64,000 bases of DNA from Luteimonas colneyensis (GTDB lineage: Bacteria > Pseudomonadota > Gammaproteobacteria > Xanthomonadales > Xanthomonadaceae). The notes beneath the pieces were generated by a model that was given only the letters and a program-made list of their open reading frames with translations, had not been told where the DNA came from and ran no database searches. Numbering within the stretch: the stretch's first letter is position 1; each line of letters begins with the position of its first letter. Made by a program: the position numbers and the translations under genes. The stretch is from positions 186,001 through 250,000 of the forward strand of contig NZ_JACSQJ010000003.1 of NCBI RefSeq assembly GCF_014836665.1, in the 5' to 3' direction. Below are positions 60,423 through 64,000 of the stretch, piece by piece.

Positions 60423-61658
60423 TCAGAACTCCCCCTGGAACCAGGTCTTGAGCTTCTTGAGCACGCTGCCCGCGCGCCCGGTGGGCAGCACGGGGCGGCG
60501 CGGATGTTCGATCTGGCTGCCCATCAGCAGCAGGCCGACGCCGGTGGCGTGCACCGGGTTGTTGACCACTTCGCCCAGGCCCGTGACGTGCTGCGGAATG
60601 CCCACGCGCACCGGCATCTGCAGCATCTCCTCGGCCAGTTCGACCACGCCTTCCATCTTCGCGGCGCCACCGGTGAGCACCATGCCGGCGCGCACGTGCT
60701 GTTCGAAGCCCGAGCGGCGCAGTTCGGCCTGCACCATCTCGAAGATCTCCTCGTAGCGGGCCTGCACGGCCTGGGCCAGCGACTGCCGCGGCAGGCGGCG
60801 CGGCGGGCGGTCGCCGACCGACGGCACCTGGATCGACTCCTCGCTGGTGGCCAGCTGCGCCAGCGCGCAGGCGTAGCGGACCTTGATCTGCTCGGCTTCG
60901 GGCGTGGGCGTGCGCAGCATGTGCGCGATGTCCTCGGTGACCTTGTCGCCGGCGATGGGCAGCGACGAGGTGTGGCAGATCGCGCCCTGCACGAAGACGG
61001 CCAGGTCGGTGGTGCCGGCGCCGATGTCGACCATCACCACGCCCAGCTCGCGCTCGTCGCTGGTCAGCACCGCGGTGCTGGAGGCCAGCGACGACAGCAC
61101 GAGGTCGTCGATCTGCAGGTCGCAGCGCTGCACGCACTTGGAGATGTTGGCGGCGGCCGACTGCGCGCAGACCACCAGGTGCGCGTGCACTTCCAGGCGC
61201 ACGCCGGTCATGCCGACCGGGTTGCGGATGCCTTCCTGCGAATCGTCCAGCACGTACTCGCGCGGGATCGCGTGCAGGATCTTCTGATCGGCCGGGATCG
61301 CGACCGCCTTGGCGGCGTCGAGCACACGGTCGAGGTCGGACCAGGTGACTTCGCCATCGCGGATCGGGACGATGCCGGGCGAGTTCTTGCACTGCACGTG
61401 GCTGCCCGAGATCGAGGCATAGACCGAGCGGATGTCGCAGCCGGCCATGAGCTCGGCTTCCTCGATGGCGCGCTGGATCGACTGCACCGTGGATTCGATG
61501 TCCACGACCACGCCGCGCTTGAGCCCGCGCGATTCGTGGCTGCCGATGCCGATCACCTCGATCGGGTTGCCCGGCGAATACTCGCCCACCAGGGCCACCA
61601 CCTTGGAGGTGCCGATATCGAGGCCGACGATCAGGGCCTTGTCGCCTTTGCGGTTCAT
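60423..61658 (-). CDS. ftsA: Cell division protein FtsA
   Basis: A 411-residue actin-like ATPase: IVGLDIGTSKVVALVGE (phosphate 1), VMVDIGAGTTDLAVF (phosphate 2), MVLTGGAAKMEGVVELAEE (adenosine motif). The C-terminal amphipathic helix (SVLKKLKTWFQGEF) anchors FtsZ to the membrane. It overlaps the ftsQ stop (ATGA). Confidence 0.98.
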   Translation of the reverse strand: MNRKGDKALIVGLDIGTSKVVALVGEYSPGNPIEVIGIGSHESRGLKRGVVVDIESTVQSIQRAIEEAELMAGCDIRSVYASISGSHVQCKNSPGIVPIRDGEVTWSDLDRVLDAAKAVAIPADQKILHAIPREYVLDDSQEGIRNPVGMTGVRLEVHAHLVVCAQSAAANISKCVQRCDLQIDDLVLSSLASSTAVLTSDERELGVVMVDIGAGTTDLAVFVQGAICHTSSLPIAGDKVTEDIAHMLRTPTPEAEQIKVRYACALAQLATSEESIQVPSVGDRPPRRLPRQSLAQAVQARYEEIFEMVQAELRRSGFEQHVRAGMVLTGGAAKMEGVVELAEEMLQMPVRVGIPQHVTGLGEVVNNPVHATGVGLLLMGSQIEHPRRPVLPTGRAGSVLKKLKTWFQGEF

Positions 61659-62362
61659 GCGTTGCTTTCCTCGGCCCAGGTCAGGGCGAAGCCATTCGTG
61701 TATCGGAGGTCGGCGCGCGACAGCGGCAGCTGCTTTTGCTGCAGCAACTGCGGCAGCAGCCGCGCGAAGCGCGCCATGCGGATGCGGGCCTGGTGGCTGC
61801 CGATGACCACTTCGGTGCCATTGGAGAGGACCATCGCCCAGCTGCCGCGGTTGTCGAGCAGCAGCGCGCGCACGCCGTAGCCGGCCGGGGCGAACAGGCC
61901 GCTGGCCTCTTGGTAGAGCTCGACTACGTCCTCGACGCGGCCGTCGGGACCGTGCAGCAGCGGCAGCCCCTGGGGCACGTCGACGTCGGCGGCCGGGAAC
62001 ACGCGACCCTGCTGCGACAGCAGGCGCTCGTCGCCCCAGCGCGCATACGGACGGTGCTCGCTGACGCGCACTTCGAGCACGTCCGGCCAGCGCTTGGAGA
62101 CCTCGGCCTGCTCGACCCAGGGCAGGCGCGCGACGGCCGCGCGGGCCTCGTCCAGGCGCACGGCGAAGAAGCCCTGCCGCGCGTAGGGCAGCACCGCCTC
62201 GCGCACCACGTCCGGGTCGACCTGCTGCAGGTTGTCGTTGATGCGCAGCGTGCGCAGCGGCCAGCGCTCGGCGCCGATCCAGCCCTGGACCACGGCGACG
62301 ACCGGCAACGCGACGAGCGCCACCGCCAGCGTCCAGGCAAGGATCCGCGCCAGCGCGTTCAC
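61655..62362 (-). CDS. ftsQ: Cell division protein FtsQ
   Basis: A 235-residue bitopic protein. One transmembrane segment (about 6-27, [20 protein letters not shown]) is followed by a POTRA domain ([19 protein letters not shown]) and the beta domain ([19 protein letters not shown]). It links FtsB/FtsL to the divisome. GTG 62362 overlaps the ddlB stop as GTGA and starts at the family-like [12 protein letters not shown] 62407 is an alternative that would overlap ddlB by 49 bases. Confidence 0.94.
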   Translation of the reverse strand: MNALARILAWTLAVALVALPVVAVVQGWIGAERWPLRTLRINDNLQQVDPDVVREAVLPYARQGFFAVRLDEARAAVARLPWVEQAEVSKRWPDVLEVRVSEHRPYARWGDERLLSQQGRVFPAADVDVPQGLPLLHGPDGRVEDVVELYQEASGLFAPAGYGVRALLLDNRGSWAMVLSNGTEVVIGSHQARIRMARFARLLPQLLQQKQLPLSRADLRYTNGFALTWAEESNA

Positions 62363-63297
62363 AGCGTCTGCTCCAGCACGCGCCAGCACAGCCCGGCGTA
62401 GTCGCATCCCAGCTGCGCGGCGGCCTTGGGCACCAGCGAGTGGCTGGTCATGCCCGGCGCGGTGTTCACCTCGATCAGCTGCAGGCCGCGCTCGCGGTCG
62501 CGCATCACGTCCACCCGGCCCCAGCCGCTGCAGGCGGCGGCGCGGAAGGCGCGCAGGGCCAGGTCGCGGATCGCCGCCTCGTCCTCACCGTCCAGGCCCG
62601 GGCACAGGTACTGCGTGTCCTCGGCGACGTACTTGGCGTGGTAGTCGTACCACTCGCCCGCGGGCACGATGCGGATCGACGGCAGCGCGATGTCGCCGAG
62701 GATGCCGACGGTCAGTTCGTCGCCGCGCACCATCTGCTCCATGAGCAGCTCGCCGTCGTAGCGCGAGGCGAACTCGATGGCCGGCGCGAGGTCGGCCTCC
62801 GACAGCACGCGGAACACGCCGACGCTGGAGCCTTCGGACGACGGCTTCACGAACACCGGGTAGCCCAGGCGCGCGGCCGCGGCACGGAGGTCGGCGCCCT
62901 TCGCCAGGCGCTCGTAGCGCGGCGTGGGCAGGCCTTCGGACAGCCACACCTGCTTGGTGCGGATCTTGTCCATGGTCAGCGCGCTGCCGAGCACGCCCGA
63001 GCCGGTGTACGGCACGCCCAGCGCGTCGAGCAGGCCCTGCACGGTGCCGTTCTCGCCGGCGCCGCCGTGGAGGATGTTGAAGACGCGGTCGAAGCGCCCG
63101 GCCTGCAGCGCGGCCAGCAGCGCCGGCACGCCGTCGACGGGCTGTGCGTCGACGCCGCGCGAGCGCAGCGCCTCGAGCACGCCCGCGCCGGAGTCCAGCG
63201 ACACCTCGCGCTCGCTGGTGTCGCCGCCCAGCAGCACGGCCACGCGGCCGAAGGCGGCGGGGTCGGTCACGCGCGGCGGTGGAAGCGACATGCTCAT
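62359..63297 (-). CDS. ddlB: D-alanine--D-alanine ligase
   Basis: A 312-residue ATP-grasp ligase: [54 protein letters not shown], and [21 protein letters not shown] for Mg2+ and ATP. It joins two D-alanines for peptidoglycan. Its ATG overlaps the murC stop (ATGA). Confidence 0.97.
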   Translation of the reverse strand: MSMSLPPPRVTDPAAFGRVAVLLGGDTSEREVSLDSGAGVLEALRSRGVDAQPVDGVPALLAALQAGRFDRVFNILHGGAGENGTVQGLLDALGVPYTGSGVLGSALTMDKIRTKQVWLSEGLPTPRYERLAKGADLRAAAARLGYPVFVKPSSEGSSVGVFRVLSEADLAPAIEFASRYDGELLMEQMVRGDELTVGILGDIALPSIRIVPAGEWYDYHAKYVAEDTQYLCPGLDGEDEAAIRDLALRAFRAAACSGWGRVDVMRDRERGLQLIEVNTAPGMTSHSLVPKAAAQLGCDYAGLCWRVLEQTL

Positions 63298-64000
63298 GCG
63301 CCCTCTCCTGCGGCCGGGAAGCCTTCGGTGGCCAGGCTCTGCGAGACCTGGCCGATGTCGCCGGCGCCCATCACCAGCAGCAGGTCGCCGTCCTCGAGGA
63401 TGTCGGGCAGGACCTCGCGCAGGTCGCCGGGGCCATTCACCACCACGGGGTCGATGCGGCCGCGGGCGCGGATCGCACGCGCCAGCGCGCGCGCGTCGGC
63501 GTTGGGCAGCGGCTGCTCGCCCGCCGGATAGACCTCGGTCAGCACCAGCGCGTCGACGTCGGACAGCACGCCGGCGAAGTCGTCGAGCAGGTCGCGGGTG
63601 CGGCTGTAGCGGTGCGGCTGGAAGGCGACGACCAGGCGCTTGTCGGGCCAGCCGCCGCGCGCGGCGGCGAACACCGCGGCGAGTTCGCGCGGGTGGTGGC
63701 CGTAGTCGTCGACCAGCTGCACCGTCGCGCCGCGCGCGGTCGTGAGTTCGGCGAGGCGGTTGAAGCGGCGGCCGACGCCCTCGAACTTCGCCAGCGCGGC
63801 GCGGATGGCGGCGGGCTTGACGCCCAGTTCCCAGGCCACGGCGGCGGCGGCGAGCGCGTTCTGCACGTTGTGGCGGCCCGGCATCGCCAGCTCCATCGGC
63901 GTGGCGGAGGCGTCGGGAAGCACGAGGTCGAAGTGCATGGTCGGGCCGTCCTGGCGCACGTTCTGGGCGCGCACGTCGGCGTCGGCATGGAAGCCATAGG
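63294..64000 (-). CDS. murC: UDP-N-acetylmuramate--L-alanine ligase (3' part; runs off window)
   Basis: The last ~235 residues of MurC. The C-terminal Mur-ligase domain is recognisable by [43 protein letters not shown] and [19 protein letters not shown]. The 5' part, including the ATP-binding site, lies beyond base 64000. It heads the murC-ddlB-ftsQ-ftsA overlapped series. Confidence 0.96.
   Translation of the reverse strand, partial: YGFHADADVRAQNVRQDGPTMHFDLVLPDASATPMELAMPGRHNVQNALAAAAVAWELGVKPAAIRAALAKFEGVGRRFNRLAELTTARGATVQLVDDYGHHPRELAAVFAAARGGWPDKRLVVAFQPHRYSRTRDLLDDFAGVLSDVDALVLTEVYPAGEQPLPNADARALARAIRARGRIDPVVVNGPGDLREVLPDILEDGDLLLVMGAGDIGQVSQSLATEGFPAAGEGA

Overview
The window is a high-GC chromosomal segment from a gammaproteobacterium, most likely Xanthomonadaceae/Lysobacterales (Lysobacter-, Luteimonas- or Xanthomonas-like). 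This is inferred from gene order (sucCD next to pilSR, pilA, pilBCD and coaE; murC-ddlB-ftsQAZ-lpxC followed by secA), from a TonB-dependent receptor, and from intergenic GTAG-type REP palindromes with a matching RAYT transposase. No rRNA, tRNA or CRISPR array was found.

Layout. 1-6.7 kb: 5' part of an ABC-F ATPase (YheS-like), a 2-oxoglutarate/Fe(II) prolyl-hydroxylase-like enzyme, a TonB receptor, a YbaL-type K+/H+ antiporter and a RAYT gene flanked by its own repeats. 6.9-17.4 kb: clpB with a sigma32-like promoter, otsB plus a GH15 glucoamylase, gloA, rluD-pgeF, bamD and nadE, the last directly behind a ccdAB toxin-antitoxin pair. 18-20.4 kb: sucCD. 20.4-24.3 kb: pilS, pilR and the first pilA.

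24.4-42.9 kb is an accessory block inserted between pilA and pilBCD. It holds three TMTC-like GT-C/TPR membrane glycosyltransferases, a second pilA with its own sigma54-type promoter, a GT39-like glycosyltransferase, a PglK-like ABC flippase, a methyltransferase/HAD/nucleotidyltransferase/LicD cassette, a galactofuranosyltransferase-like GT2 with UDP-galactopyranose mutase, and further glycosyltransferases and a methyltransferase. The centre of the block (about 33.3-37.9 kb) is visibly AT-richer than the rest. I infer a type IV pilin glycosylation system: glycan assembly on a lipid carrier, phospho-substituent addition by LicD, flipping, then transfer to pilin by GT-C enzymes. This is the most interesting system in the window.

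43.1-47.9 kb: pilB, pilC, pilD and coaE. 47.9-51.9 kb: a minus-strand cluster with a DUF2235 (Tle1-like) alpha/beta hydrolase, two small membrane proteins, a lipoprotein and a secreted protein, which looks like an effector/accessory module. 52-57.5 kb: a Nudix/ThiE-like fusion, secA, an M23 peptidase and a DUF721 (DciA-like) gene. 57.8-64 kb: lpxC, ftsZ, ftsA, ftsQ, ddlB and the 3' part of murC, all on the minus strand.

Nine complete REPINs (two inverted REP copies) and two degenerate copies occupy intergenic gaps at 6-19 kb and 52-59 kb. None was seen between about 19.2 and 52.5 kb. All calls come from reading the sequence and from remembered family knowledge; no database search was run.
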